Source of the DNA: Actinostola sp. cb2023
Lineage: Eukaryota > Cnidaria > Anthozoa > Actiniaria > Actinostolidae
Length of the DNA stretch: 64,000 nt
Assembly (NCBI GenBank): GCA_033675265.1
Contig: JAUJYZ010001538.1
Location: forward strand, 521,001-585,000
Reading direction: 5' to 3'
Shown here: positions 11,038 to 24,300 of the stretch, one piece after another
Position numbering within the stretch: the first letter of the stretch is position 1
How the letters are laid out: each line of letters begins with the position of its first letter
The notes under the pieces: model-generated
Database searches by the model: none
What the model was told of the DNA's origin: nothing
Seen by the model: only the letters and a program-made list of their open reading frames with translations
Made by a program: the position numbers and the translations under genes

Positions 11038-11179
11038 TAATATAGTTTTTTTGTTTTTGTTTTGAGCCAGTCTACGTACAAATGTCCAGTTCAGATGTTC
11101 CGGGCTTATTCAAGTTTATTTAGAGTTCTACTGATTTCAGTTTAGTTACATGTTGCAGGTCAGAATTAACAGAAGTATA

Positions 11180-11390
11180 AATAAAATGGGGTTGCGTTTG
11201 ATTCGTTTCTTGTGGGAGAAAGTGGGAATTTGACGAATAAAATATGGGTGCGTTTGACTCGTTTCTTGTGTCCGTGTCGTTATTTTATTTTAGCTCGTTT
11301 GATTCGTTTCTTGTGGGAGAAAGTGGGAATTTGACGAATAAAATAGGGGTGCGTTTGAGTTGTTTCTTGTGTCCGTGTCGTTATTTAGAA
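11180..11390. repeat. Tandem pair of a TTTCTTGTGGGAGAA-containing unit
   Basis: The string GCGTTTGATTCGTTTCTTG with the following GTGGGAATTTGACG occurs twice, and a further partial copy lies right after the LINE at about 13008-13032. The LINE therefore appears to have inserted into this local repeat. Confidence 0.6.
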
Positions 11391-12993
11391 CATGCCAGCC
11401 CGACTCCTTAAAGATAGCTGCAATATCTTAGCACAACGACTGGCGGACATCATGAACAGGAGCTTGGCTGAAGGTAGCATCCCGGCCGATTGGAATCACG
11501 CCACTGTTACGCCGATATTTAAATCTGGACCTAAAACCAACCCTTCAAACTACAGGCCTATATCTGTACTACCTGTCTTCTCCAAAATATTAGAACGCGC
11601 AGTCCATCAAATGGTCTACACATACCTCCAAGAAAACATACTTCTATCTGTCTACCAGTCTGGATTCCGTCCATTACACTCAACAACTACATGCTTAACC
11701 GATATCACCAACGATCTACTCTCCAACATAGGCAAAGGTCAACTAACTGGGATGGTGTTTTTAGATCTCGCCAAGGCCTTTGATACTCTCGATCATGCTA
11801 AGATGTTACAGAAACTCTCTACACTAGGTTTCTCTGGTTCAGCTGTGCAAATGGTTCAATGCTTACCTGTCAAATAGAACGCAAAGTGTTGTAATAGACA
11901 GTATCCTGTCCGATCCACTACCAATCCCGCAAGGATCCATCCTGGGCCCACTACATTTCATAGTCTACATCAACGATCTGCCCACTGTAGTCATATCCTG
12001 TAATATCCAGTTGTATGCCGACGATACACTACTCTACTTTAGTAACGCCTCAGTTAATATGATTGAATCTGGACTGTCTAAAGACCTGAAACTTATTATC
12101 ACTTGGTTAAATGAAAATTTCTTGTTCTTAAACTACGATAAGACGAAGGTAATGCTGATTGGAACCCCTCAAAGACTATGCAAGGTTACAAGCTTCAATG
12201 TTAGAGTAAAGGACCCTGCAAAGCAGCACGAGACCACCCTCTCTAGGGTGTATCAATTGAAATATATTGGTGTGATGTTAGACCCAAGCCTTACATGGAA
12301 CGATCACATCGAATATATTGGCAACAAAATATCATCTAGACTGGGAATTAATGCTCAGAAAGGCTCGTAAAATTATTCCAAGGCAAGCATGTATAACACT
12401 TTACAACGCCATGATATTACCATTATTTGATTACTGTTGTGTTATATGGGACAGTTGTGGCAAGACCAACCAACTATATTTGGATAAGCTCCAGAGAAGA
12501 GCAGCAGGAATCATAGAAGGTCACAAAGTGCATCAAGCTGACCTAATCCACACCCTTAGTTGGCCTTCACTAAAATCACGTCGAGAATACCACATATGCT
12601 AAAACAACATGGCACCTAATTACCTGCTAAACGAATTCCATCACTCAGGTGAATTTCATAAGCACAACACAAGAAGTAGAGACTTACTTCGCCCTCCTGC
12701 TGCAAAAACATCTAAATATCAAAGTTCATTCAGGATAAATGGTGCAAAGACATGGAACACCTCCCAAAAGATCTAAGGAACAATCACACTTTATCAACTT
12801 TTAAGACTGGCCTCAAAAGGCATCTACAAGGAAAATAATCTGCTATTAATACATTGACTTTTTTTACTATTTATATCATCACTTGATTTGTTATTGACAT
12901 TTATAAGTTAACTTAAACACAGGGCTCCATTTAAACCAGCTTTGCTGAATTGGACACTCCCTGTTTAAAGATGGTTAATAAATAAATAAATAA
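11391..12993 (+). mobile_element. 5'-truncated LINE (CR1/L2/Jockey-like) reverse transcriptase
   Basis: Three frames join to give a non-LTR reverse transcriptase: 11392-11877 with SNYRPISVLP and AFDTLDH, then about 11860-12370 with ILGPLHFIVYINDLP and the catalytic YADDT near 12015, then 12318-12602 with the C-terminal thumb region. The start lacks the endonuclease and first reverse-transcriptase blocks, so the copy is 5' truncated, as is usual for LINEs. The 3' end is a (TAAA)n tail at about 12978-12993, after the conserved-looking GGTTAATAAATAAA. Frameshifts near 11870 and 12350 make it inactive. Confidence 0.88.
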
Positions 12994-13030
12994 ATTTTAT
13001 AATAGCTGCGTTTGACTCGTTTCTTGTGGG

Positions 13031-13053
13031 AGAACAGGTAGCCCAAGCTGTGT
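13031..13053. repeat. Isolated end of the CACAGG-type inverted-repeat family
   Basis: ACAGGTAGCCCAAGCT followed by GTGTATCAGT matches the terminus of the foldback at 20953-22444. No partner end was seen downstream, so this is a truncated or solo copy. Confidence 0.4.
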
Positions 13054-14400
13054 ATCAGTACATTATTATAAGAGAATGTATGTGGATAATGTCAATAAAA
13101 TCAATAAATAATAAAATGAAAATGAAAATGAAATCCTCTATAAAGTCCTCTGTATCTTCTTCAATTATTCCTTTATTGAGAAGGGCTACTTTTAAAATGG
13201 CTATAACTCGCTCAATTCTCGTCATCATTGTGTTTCGATAGTCGTAAATAACTCTCGCAAAAGTTAAAATTAGCATAGATGGTCGATCAGATAACAGCAA
13301 AATACGAATTTTGTTTAAACAACGTTTATACGAAATTCCACCCATTCAAGCAAGTATGAATTCTGTTTAGTATTATATTTTATGATTAAAACTATTATTT
13401 CATGCCGCAAAAATGTTTTTCGAAGGGCAGTAGCGTGACTTGCAGCAGCTACATTGCGTTACATAATTGGCTTGTCAACAAAGTGGAGCATCGTGTCAAA
13501 ATATCCGAACTCTTCATGATAAAGCGCCAGTTTGAACTAGAAATCAGTGCAATTGTTTGTAAATCTTATTTGGAGCAAACTCTAAGCATTTTAGAGTGAA
13601 GAACCACAATTTTCGGAAACGGTGTTTATATTTGATCAATGAATATGCTAATTGTCACTATTTTAGGAGCTTATGTGGCTGAAATAGCTCAAATATGGTT
13701 GAAAATAACTCTTATTAACTCCAACATTGTTTTCCATCAGCAGCAATCAACTAAAAATGCAAGATAGCCGTGTTTTGGCGTTAGGTTTTGTGTTTGGATG
13801 ACAAAAATGTCCGCCACAGGACGAAAATTATGCTAATTTTGGCAGTCCCAAGCATAATAGTTTTATTTCTCAAAAATGCTACATTGAATTCCCAAGCTTG
13901 AAACTTTCTAAACTGATAGAACAAACGTGAAGCTTTCCAGGGGCATGGCGTTTTCATCAAACATTTATGTACCAGATTCCTTTTTCGTACCTCAAACATT
14001 GCCTATATTTCAACATTCCGTTCATGATGGCGCTCAGTATACCTTTTTAAAACCAAATTTGAAAAATAACTACAGAAGTTACAGAACAATAAATTACACA
14101 GTAGAAAAGACCAAGAAACGTTTATTAAGTGTGCTTAATGTCATTGTTGTAGTTCTAGAGGTGAACACACACCGACTGTTCAAATTTGGCTTATTATTTA
14201 GCCCAAAAAATTAAGTAGACAGACGGGTTTTTAAAAACTGGAAATTTCTCCTAAAATAAAAATCGCTGGAACTTTTTAGTATTTTTCCCTAAAAGAGGTC
14301 ATCGAAAGGAATGATATGGCGAAATAAAATAAAATTCGAATTTTTTGAGTTGAAGAATTAGTCTCGATCCTTACTGGCATCCACTCTTAACCACCTCACT
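13054..14400. other. No gene recognised
   Basis: AT-rich sequence with scattered short open frames that resemble nothing I know. No clear repeats or splice-supported exons were found. Confidence 0.35.
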
Positions 14401-14403
14401 TCA

Positions 14404-15727
14404 GTGGTTGTGTGTCAACGCAACTTTGCCAAAATTTTCAATGTGGCATGGCACTCGAGTGTCACTCCTTCAATACTACAAAGTGGATTCAGGAAGTCTG
14501 GCATCTATCCCTTCAACCCTGCCATTTTCAACTACAACCAGCTAGCACCATCAGCGTATGTACACACCAGTGAGTCTACAATTGATCCATCCATTGATCA
14601 GCAACCTTTAACTTCTGTTCCACCATCAGTTCTGCCATCTGTTGCACCTCCATCAATTCCATCATCAGTTCTGCCATCAGTTCCTGGAAACAATACCACA
14701 ACTCCAGTACCTTCCTCACCACCCTCTGCCCTGTCATCACCAGATGCATCATTCCATCCAGAAATACCAACATCACCAGATTTACCATCCCCAACCAGCC
14801 ACTTGTTTAGCACTCCACCAGCAACTCCAGCCATGCCATCTGACTCAGTGATGTTGACAAACAGGATGCTTGATCTTTTCAACCTAGAAAAGATCATTGG
14901 GAGAGAGCAGAGAGACAAATTTAGGAAAAGGGTAGAAAATGGTTACGATCTGGAGAGTGATAGCCTCTATAATACCTGGAGGGAAACATTCATAGATGCA
15001 GGAGGCACAGAAGAGAGTGACGGTGCTTGTCCATGCAATAGTGCATGCAGTTGCACATGCAAAGGCCTTGGCTATTGCGACTGCATTGCAAGCATTGCAT
15101 CACCATCCATGCTTTCGACATCGCTTGCCACAACACCGCCATCATCATCCACCACCCAGTATAAAATATCCACACCATCTGGTGACATCTCCATCGATGA
15201 AGATCTGTGTGACATCATGCTAAAGCCGCAACGGTGCAAAGCCATGTCTAAGAAGAAGTGTAGGAAAGCGTTAGACCCAGGCAACACCTGTATCACTGGA
15301 GAAGTGTTCTTACAGGCTTTGAAATCTGAAAGTGAAAGGAAAGAAAGAGAGAAGAGAAAAAGAGGAGAAGAAGATGGAAAGACAGAAGGCAACAGAGAAA
15401 AAAAGAATGGCACTAGAAAAAAAAGAAAAAAGATTAGAAGAAAAAAAGAAAAAAGAAGCAGAGAAAGAAATGAAAAAGAGCCAGAAGAGAAAGCCCAAAA
15501 GACAAAGATCTGCTGCAGCAACAGAAGCAAAGGAGAGCTATGTTTGCTTGAAATGCCATAAAGATTATGAGAAATAAGAAGAGAGTGAGTGGATTGAGTG
15601 CGACTACTGTGATGGATGGTTTCACTTCTACTGTACTAACCTGCCTGTATTGGACTCTGTGGAAGACACAGTAGACTATACTTGTGAGAAGTGTGAAGCA
15701 CATGGCTTTCCTTCACATATTGAGTAA
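14404..15727 (+). pseudogene. pogo/Tigger-like transposase C-terminus with coiled coil and PHD finger
   Basis: The frame opens with FNVAWHSSVTPSILQSGF and RKSGIYPFNP, the end of a DDE_1 (pogo/Tigger) transposase domain. Then come a Pro/Ser-rich linker (about 14530-14840), a Cys cluster near 15020-15085, and a Lys/Glu-rich coiled coil. After a frame change near 15340 the other frame reads YVCLKCHKDYE, hits a TAA at 15575, and continues as WIECDYCDGWFHFYCTN and YTCEKC, a PHD zinc finger with the C4HC3 spacing. Catalytic aspartates would be upstream and were not found, so the copy is a 3' remnant with at least one frameshift and one stop. Confidence 0.75.
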
Positions 15728-16667
15728 CTATAATGTTTGGACAGTTATTATTAATTAGTCATTCATTGCATTATCAACGTTTTGAATTTATTTCTTACTC
15801 ATTATGGAATATTTGCTTTTTCTTCAAGTCCTCTGCTGCTAATCAGTGATATGTTCAGTCTTTAGAAATGTACTGTATGTAGCCCCTTGAAATTTTAGGG
15901 TATTTGTATTGCAGTCATTAGATTATCACATTCCTTATTTATATTTTACTGAGCAGAGCTAGAGCATGCAACATTAAGCTTATATTAACATAACCTGGAA
16001 CCAAAGTTTAATGTAAACAAATAACATTATAAATCATTTGTGTTTACTGTATGATTGTAAGATGTATATAAGCTTACTGTATATCAAGAAAGAACCAAGT
16101 TGTTTATATGACAAAAGCCATACTGAAACACAGGCTTCATACTATTTGATAAGCCTATTTGTGTACCTCACTATCCATTATCTATAGAATATAAACAACA
16201 CTAACAGAGAATAAGTCACCAGAGCAAACCAACAGCTTACCTTTTATCAGTCAATTGCTAAAAAGAAGGATGGCACATGTCTTTAGCAATGTTTTTCGAT
16301 CTTTTTTCGTGTTAAAAATGCGTGGACGAGAATAGGTTCCGAGCGGCCGACAATAGGTTCCGAGTTCCGAGTGGGGGACTTTGCTTATTATTATATTAAT
16401 ATTATTATTGCATATCCTTAGCTATAGAGTCATTCTCATATGAGTGGGAAACCAATGGCAGTACAGTATCATATGTCAAGGCATGACCATACTGCAACCA
16501 ATATAAAGAGTTTATAGCACAATACTTATTATGTTGCAGTATCACATTCACATACAATGTAGGAATTTAGTGATAGGAGTAAAACTGCCTTTGGTATTAG
16601 GAAAATTAAGGCTCTAATTATAGTTCAAATACACATTTTATGATTATGATTACTAATAATTAAAATT
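15728..16667. other. No gene recognised
   Basis: AT-rich 3' flank of the pogo-like remnant. The phrase AATAGGTTCCGAG occurs twice near 16330-16365. Nothing coding was seen. Confidence 0.35.
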
Positions 16668-16679
16668 AATAATTATTAG

Positions 16680-16887
16680 TATGAAAGAAATAACGAGAAG
16701 ATATCTCAGTTTGATTGCCATGTTTTACTGGAATATTTCGGTCTCTAAACCATCATCTGCACTGATTACTGCAGATGATGGTCACTAGCTAGAGACCGAA
16801 ATATTCCAGTAAAACATGGCAATCAAACTGAGATATCTTCTTGTTATTTCTTTCATACTCAAACTGTATGCCCAAATCAACATTTTA
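16680..16887. mobile_element. Hairpin insertion with degenerate hammerhead-like core
   Basis: A 12-bp direct repeat (AATAATTATTAG at 16668-16679 and 16888-16899) flanks a 208-bp insert. Inside are near-perfect inverted arms starting TATGAAAGAAATAAC and ending with its complement, plus about 30 bp of unique sequence at the right. The architecture matches the insert at 238-594 in mirror orientation. Confidence 0.75.
16772..16805 (+). ncRNA. Degenerate small hammerhead-like core
   Basis: CAGATGA (expected CUGANGA, so one conserved U is changed) is followed by a GGTC/GACC stem, GAAA and the palindromic ATAT then T. The mirror arm has the same substitution. Self-cleavage is unlikely if the U is required. 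Confidence 0.35.
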
Positions 16888-16899
16888 AATAATTATTAG

Positions 16900-17784
16900 C
16901 ATTTTTATTGAAATTTGTAGTGCCATGTAGTAGTGGTGATCACCTTGAACCCAAATGTAAAGGCAAACTTACATTCAAAGGTAACATTGATGTTAGAAAG
17001 ATAACAGAAGAAAAAATGTACAAAATAGTGATTATTGGACATACATGTACATGACATTGTAATAGTTTCACATCCTCACTGCATACTCATTACCTCATCA
17101 GATAAGGTTGAGGTATGGGGAGAATCCGCGACTGATGAGGCAATAGGCATACAACGAGGATAGGTGTTGCATAGGTTAGGTAGCCGCCACCAGAGGAGGT
17201 GGGTGGGTCACAAAATCTTGCTGCCGTCCCGGAATACCGTTGAAGTGACGACTTTAAGGTGGGACGGGTATTTATACTCACGAGCTAATTAATTATGCAG
17301 TGAGAATAGTCTGGATGTTATATTATTATGTCTCTGAAGCTAGAGAGCGAGGGTTTGATTTTCCAGTAGATTTTGTTTTGATAGCTAATCTCGCTTTGCT
17401 TGCTGCCTGACTGTCGTCACACGCCGTGAAAAACCGTTTAAAAAGTATCCGACAGTAAAACGAAACACATTTCTCAGATATATAATGATGGATGTTTATT
17501 TGATTCGACGTTTGAAAAATTCAGAAGGAAAAGAAATCGTAGAAATCGTACTTCAAAACTTCATCAAAGTAAAGGCGAGCAAGGTCAATGTACGAAATTT
17601 GGGATCATGCCAAAGTAGTTTTAATAGCCTATTTATATACTTGCACAATAGAGAAGCGCATTAATTTTAGAACCGCCGCGCAGCGCTATTTAAAGCAGAA
17701 TTTCCACGCTCAAAACAAGTCAGTGAACGGCAAAAATACAATCGAAATCAAAACGTCATTAGATATTAGGGATCTGTTACAGAA
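16900..17784. other. No gene recognised
   Basis: Includes a GC-richer stretch at about 17090-17275 that I checked for tRNA or rRNA features without success. Open frames here (for example 17588-17824) have no recognisable content. Confidence 0.35.
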
Positions 17785-18263
17785 GAAGACGTTCAATGAT
17801 CGAGCGTATAGTCGGGTATTATGACAATGACAGTTGCGTGACGAGGGAGACTATTTGTGTCGGTGAGCATCGATATAGATCTCCGACTCGTCGAGGTACG
17901 TCTGTGTACGTCTTTAAACGTACTTGAGGTCACTTGAGGTTGCATATTCATGGTCGGCAAAAACAGATCGAATAGTTTCCGAACGCCTATCGAACTAAAT
18001 CCGAAAGTATGATTCGCTCAAACGTGTCAAATAGTTTCCGAGCGTATATCGAACTCAACTGGACGTTCCAAGTACGTGGGGGAGGGGGGGTTACTACTGT
18101 GCTAGGAACGTACGAATCGGATATCTTTATCTATGCTCACCGGCACATATACATTAAACATAGTCTCCCACGTCACGCAACTGTCAGTCATTGTCAGGTC
18201 CCTCGTCACGCAACTGACATTGTCCTTGTCATAATGCCCGAGTGTATGCTCATTGAGCGTCTT
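17785..18263. mobile_element. Inverted-repeat element (MITE-like)
   Basis: Left GTCGGGTATTATGACAATGAC and right complement CTCGGGCATTATGACAAGGAC are imperfect inverted ends, and CAGTTGCGTGACGAGGGA recurs inside both arms. The centre is noncoding. Superfamily not assigned. Confidence 0.6.
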
Positions 18264-18308
18264 GTTGATTATAAAATTTATGATCTACATGCATATAATA
18301 TTTATTAT

Positions 18309-21300
18309 ATGTCGAATAATGAAGAAGGTTATAAATTATTGTCCAACGACGAGCTCCCAGTAGAAGGATCTAAGGATACCAAACACTTCAGGAATATACA
18401 TGTATGTATATGTACAGTCATTTGCAAAAATTCTGGCCACTACGAAATATCAATATATATATAGGGTGCATTATGGGTAATTAAATAATCAAAAATTCCC
18501 CTTAAAGCGGGTTAACGCCAGCAAAGTTGGTAGAAATATTTAGTTGTTTATTTTAATCTTACGTTTGTAATGTTTATAAATTTTGCTTCATTTAATAAGT
18601 TAGGAATCTAAAAATAGTATTATTTAATTACCCATAATGCACCCGATATATTGATATATTGAAATATATCGTGGCAGCCAGAAATTTTGCAAATGACTGT
18701 AGATAATGTATATAATATTATATATATAAGTAGAATAATAGTGGAGATCCAAGACAATCAACTTGTAACTGTAAAACTGTTTTTTATTATATATATATAT
18801 AGATCTTTATTATTTCTAGGTAATTGACCTCTATAAAGAAATACTAGACACTGGGAGCCTGCTTGGAGGACTACTTTCATTATCAGAAAGAAACGAGATA
18901 CAAAGTGAAGTTAAAAAGACCAAAGAAATATTCAATCTTGGATTAAAGTCAAACAAGGAAGTGGTCGATATCCTCGAGAAACTTGATCCATTGTATTTCA
19001 ATAATATTCTAGAGAGACTGAGATGTGAATGCCCAACTATTGTCAATATACTGGAGCAGTTAGTACTGTCATCCAACGCAAGCAGAAACACCAGAAAAAC
19101 GGAACATAATAAACTTAAATGTTCAGTTCATCTTTTGTCTTCCCTGATGGATGTAAGGGACCAATATGGAAGCAATGACATCCAAGTCCTTTTTGGTCTC
19201 CTTTGTTTGTCATTTGGCGCAGGACCGAAAATGATTGAGATGCTTCAACGTATTGGTCTAAGTGAATCTTTTCCTGTTATGTAAGTTGTTATTGGATGTA
19301 ATTACATTTATGATACATGTACGTGTGATGCTTACTCCATCATTATTGTAATGGCAGGTCAGAATATACAATACAATAATAGGGAGTTTAAGATTTGCAG
19401 AATCTACGACGGCGACGTCAAGCAGAAGTAGAAATAAGTTCTGTTCGGAGTTTCATACCTTCATAGTTATAATAATAATAACCTTTATTTCAAGTGGGTT
19501 ACAAATACAGCAATACAACAATACTGGTTTCCAATTTGGCCCACGGTTGGTATTCCCTGTGGATGAAGTAACCTCACAGGCTTAGGCTTGGACTAAATAT
19601 CTAACGGTACGAAACCCCGAACAGAAGTTATTGATACTTCCGGTTGACGTCACCGTCATAGATTTTGCAAATCTTAAACTCCCTAATGATATTGTAGAAC
19701 CCCATGTAACACCCAAAGCTTCTTGTCATGCTATAATCTTATTTGTCTGTGCCGAACATTGTTGATATGGAAGGCATGTACAGCATTCAAGAATGTAAAT
19801 GTTACACTTTAGTGCATATATATGTCTCTCAGGTGAAGCTTATGTGATTAATGAATAATGTCCAATATATAGTCTTTTATTGCCTTTTTATTCTTCATGT
19901 TAAGTGTCATTGTCTGAGAAAACCGGGCAGAGTTGAAAGATGGGGGTCGGCCGATTCCTTTCAAATTGCTATCATTTATTACCTATAGGAATAGATTAAG
20001 AATGGTCGTATTTAAAGTTTGGTTCAGGCTTTTGCTCGAAAGTTGACCACCCCCCCTTGTTTTGCATCAAAATCGCCCTGAAAGACGCTAAAATTTCGGG
20101 TCACTTTGGCGCTCTGTAAACCTCATATTACATGATTTTCTATGATACATTTAGTTTGGTTGTGATATTTAGCCTATGTAGAGCTGGGTTACATGCAATA
20201 ATGGTAAATTTTCGAAAAACATCTTATTTTCACTTCGAGTTAAAAGTCAGTTGTCGACGGCCTTCGGCGGTCGACTAAATTTAAGCCATTTTATGGAGGT
20301 CCGTTCTTAAAAGTGCGGCAGTTTATTTTCTTAATTTAGCCATTTTTAACAAGTTTATTCTTTCCTTTCTTGATTTCCAAAAACTCTTACTCGGATATTT
20401 TCAACGACTTCGCGTGAGCAGCCTCCGACTCTTCAAGGTAGTCGGCTCTTTTCCCGTCAAATTTTGTTTGTTTATCATCAATAAGTCGGACTTGGTTCTT
20501 CGTATACTGTCTTTTTAACCGCAAGCCCCTCTTTAGTGCTTTAAAAGACCTTAAAATCTTACAAGAACATGATAAAAGGTAAATAGCTTCGTTTCACACA
20601 TACTAATTTAATTTAATTTAATTTAATTTAATACTAATTTAAAAGTCAATAAACACTCAGTCAGTCAATTTCAGCAGATTGTGTGACAGAAGTGTTTGAT
20701 CGCGATTTTGCCGTGAAAACAAGGGTTTCAAGCTCTCTCTATGTACAACATATTACAATCCAATCAAAAGAAATATATGTAATGCCTAGATGGATTTATT
20801 CAGTAAATATACCATTATTAAACATTTGAGAGTTCGTCCGCAAATCATCATTTAGAATATGTATGTTACAGCGACACTAAATGAATACTAATTACTTCAT
20901 TGAACATGGTCACGCATCACTAATTTAAATTTGGCTGTATTCACCGTTAAAGCACAGGTAGCCCAAGCTCAGTATCAGTGGCGTAAATACAGTAAATGTA
21001 TAGGCTTTCTCGTTCTGGCGGAATAAATAAATAAAAAATCGTTTGCCTTTATTCGACTCGTACTTGTTCCTTGTATTGTCCTTTACCTCTGTAGGAATTT
21101 CTAGGCCATTCCGCTTGAAATTGAGAGAGTTACGGCGGTTTAAAAAAAAATTCCCTACCAGTAAGAAAATATAGAAGGTAGGTCACTCATGGCCGCCAGC
21201 GAACTCACATGGTCCCACTCAAATGCTCGTAAATCTCTCGAAACTAGACATAACGCCAAATTTCTTTCGGTAAACTGTAGTCCAATACAAGTCCGATAAA

Positions 21301-24300
21301 TCACACTGCCATCCCCTTCTCTTACTCATCGCTATCTGCATCCAAGAGCAAGGTTTTTGTGACTTTCATCGGCAACATGAACCTCTGTACCTTCAAGTCT
21401 GACACGGATTTTGAACGGCCGTACAAAAAATGCACACACCGGGGAAGGACAGAGGTACATTTGACACTTGAATACAATTTCCGTACCCTCCCGTGAGGTT
21501 GCAACCATATCTTGTCAGAGATTATAACAAAATCTTTTCTTCGAATTCGTGTTGATTTTCAATACCCCATTTGGAATTTGCTCCAAAGGCCTTTTCCTTG
21601 AAATCAGAAGGTACAATACAATACAATAGTTTATTTCAACACGTGTCGTCCAGGAGCGCGAAGCGCGTTAAAAATACGAACGTGCAGTATGTATAAGAAT
21701 CTAATCAAGTTGACACTTGAATAAAATTTCGTTCTATCATAGATTACAGTATTTCTTGTGTCAAATTATGCTTCTGATTTCAAGGAAAAGGCCTTTGGAG
21801 CAAATTCCAAATGGGGTATTGAAAATCAACACGAATTCGAAGAAAAGATTTTGTTATAATCTCTGACAAGATATGGTTGCAACCTCACGGGAGGGTACGG
21901 AAATTGTATTCAAGTGTCAAATGTACCTCTGTCCTTCCCCGGTGTGTGCATTTTTTGTACGGCCGTTCAAAATCCGTGTCAGACTTGAAGGTACAGAGGT
22001 TCATGTTGCCGATGAAAGTCACAAAAACCTTGCTCTTGGATGCAGATAGCGATGAGTAACGGAGAAGGGAATGGCAGTGTGCATGGTGTGATTTATCGGA
22101 CTTGTATTGGACTACAGTTTACCGAAAGAAATTTGGCGTTATGTCTAGTTTCGAGAGATTTACGAGCATTTGAGTGGGACCATGTGAGTTCGCTGGCGGT
22201 CATGAGTGACCTACCTTCTATATTTTCTTACTGGTAGGGAATTTTTTTTTAAACCGCCGTAACTCTCTCAATTTCATGCGGAATGGCCTAGAAATTCCTA
22301 CAGAGGTAAAGGACAACACAAGGAACAAGTACGAGTCGAATAAAGGCAAACGATTTTTTATTTATTTATTCAAGTACACCAGAACAAGAAAGCCTATACA
22401 TTTACTGTATTTACGCCACTGATACTGAGCTTGGGCTACCTGTGGTTAAAGTAGCATTGGATTGCTGATACAATAGTATTGTAATATCTTGTAATCCAGT
22501 GAGTTAAAAATGATTTGATACAACAAATCAACAAACTAGTGTGTTCAGTTACAGACATAACTGGACTATAATAGTGAACTCTCACCAGCCAATCTCTCTA
22601 CTGTCCAGTCGATGTCCAGTCTCATATTACGTCAGTCCACGCACTGAGCCGGCCCCGTCCACACTAATCCGTTTTCGTTTGAAAACGCATACTTTTTTAT
22701 CCGTTTTTAGCGATCGTCCACTAATAATAATAATATGTCGGTTCTTATATAGCGCATTCCACTGACAAACAATCAAATGAAAACATAGATGAAAACGCTT
22801 TCAAAAGTGGAGACGTTTGAAAACGCCGCATGCAGGTCTCAGATCCAGGAAAAGATGTGACCGTTTCCCGAACCGGCAGTTTTTGTATATGTACCTTTTT
22901 ATGAATAAATTAAACATTCAAGAGAGCTATATATATATTACTCTTACTTTGAAAAAATTGACCGTTCTCCGGAAAACGGCGTAAACCGGTCTGGATCTGC
23001 GCCTGGATCTATATTTGGTGCAAAAACGGAGCTTTTCAGAAACGCTTACGTCACAACTGGTTATGCAAGCCGCAGTTACCCGCAGGAAAAGAAGGGTATC
23101 TCCACAGGGCCCCCTAATTCATCAATAATTTCACAAAAATGCTAGTAAAAGAATAAAAGTAATTATAGAGAAAAAGCTTTGTTTGATTAAAACTCAGCAT
23201 AATGAACGTTTCCAGCTAAAATTACAAATTATATTACATTATATTGTTTTTTGTTTTTCTTTATCACGCGCGCGCGCGCGGTGTATCGCGGTGTACCACG
23301 CGCGCGCGTGACAAAGAAAAACAAAAAGCGATATAATTACTTTTATTCTTTTATTAGCATTTTTGTGAAATTATTGATTAATTAGGGGGCCCTGTGGTAT
23401 CTGGCGCTATTGGAGCGTGCGTTGGGGGAGGAAAGGGGAGGGGGAGGAAAGGGGAGGGGGAGGGGAAGGAGGAACGGTGGGCGGGGAAGGGGGGAGGAGG
23501 GTGTTTGGAATAAAATTACTTTTTTTAATTCAACGTGTCAATCGATCTAGCATTACTGCTAATTTGGGACACGACTCTCAACACTCATTTCTTACTACAT
23601 TCTCTATTATGTACTATACACCCAACGCTCATCTCACTAGTTCGTTTTTAATGAGGGAGGAAAACCGGAGTACCAGAAGAAAAACCCTCGAAACAAGGGA
23701 GAGAGAACGAACTGACAAACTCAACTCACATGAAGTGCCCGATTCGTGAATTGAACCAGGCACCACAGCGTTTCATGAGAGGCGAATGCTCTCACCACTC
23801 GGCCACCATTGCTCCCTAGAGGGGGGATGGGGAAAGGAGGAGGGGGAACGGGGGAAGGAGGAAGGGGAAGCGGGATGGGGGAGGGGGGAGGGAGGAGGGA
23901 GATGGGGTAGGGAGCAGGCGGGAGACGTGCCGCGAGGAGTTTGAGAGGTGCACTACAGTCAAAGCCAGGCTATAGAAACTGCTATAAACTACAGATGGTT
24001 TAACGCCTGTTCTTGACAATAACGGAAGCGCATAAATTAAAAATAAGGTACAGTACCAAAATCAACAATTTACGGCGTCGAAACCACCCCTCCCCTCCCC
24101 TCCACATTCTCCCATCCAGATAACCAAAACAGAAAATGAGAAAAGATAAGAATAAAAATCATAATCGTTAACTGTTTATACCACATACAAGCAATTCATG
24201 TTTTAGAGTAATGTTCAGTGTTTTGTACATTTGAAAATCAAAGGAATATATAAGTGTTCTTTAACGATAATAGTTTTTTCAGTTTTCACGCGTACTGAAA

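Noticed and set aside
15072..15703. Minus-strand Phe/Ser-rich ORFs
   Set aside because: They are the antisense of the Lys/Glu-rich coiled coil of the pogo-like remnant.
17090..17280. Possible structural RNA in a GC-richer stretch
   Set aside because: No tRNA A/B boxes or cloverleaf could be made; no rRNA signature.
18009..18464. 151-codon ORF as a single-exon gene
   Set aside because: It runs through one inverted-repeat element and into the Tc1-type MITE; only the part from 18309 to 18401 is kept as a possible exon.
21322..22059. Two identical 60-codon ORFs on opposite strands
   Set aside because: They are mirror images created by the foldback arms, with no independent support.
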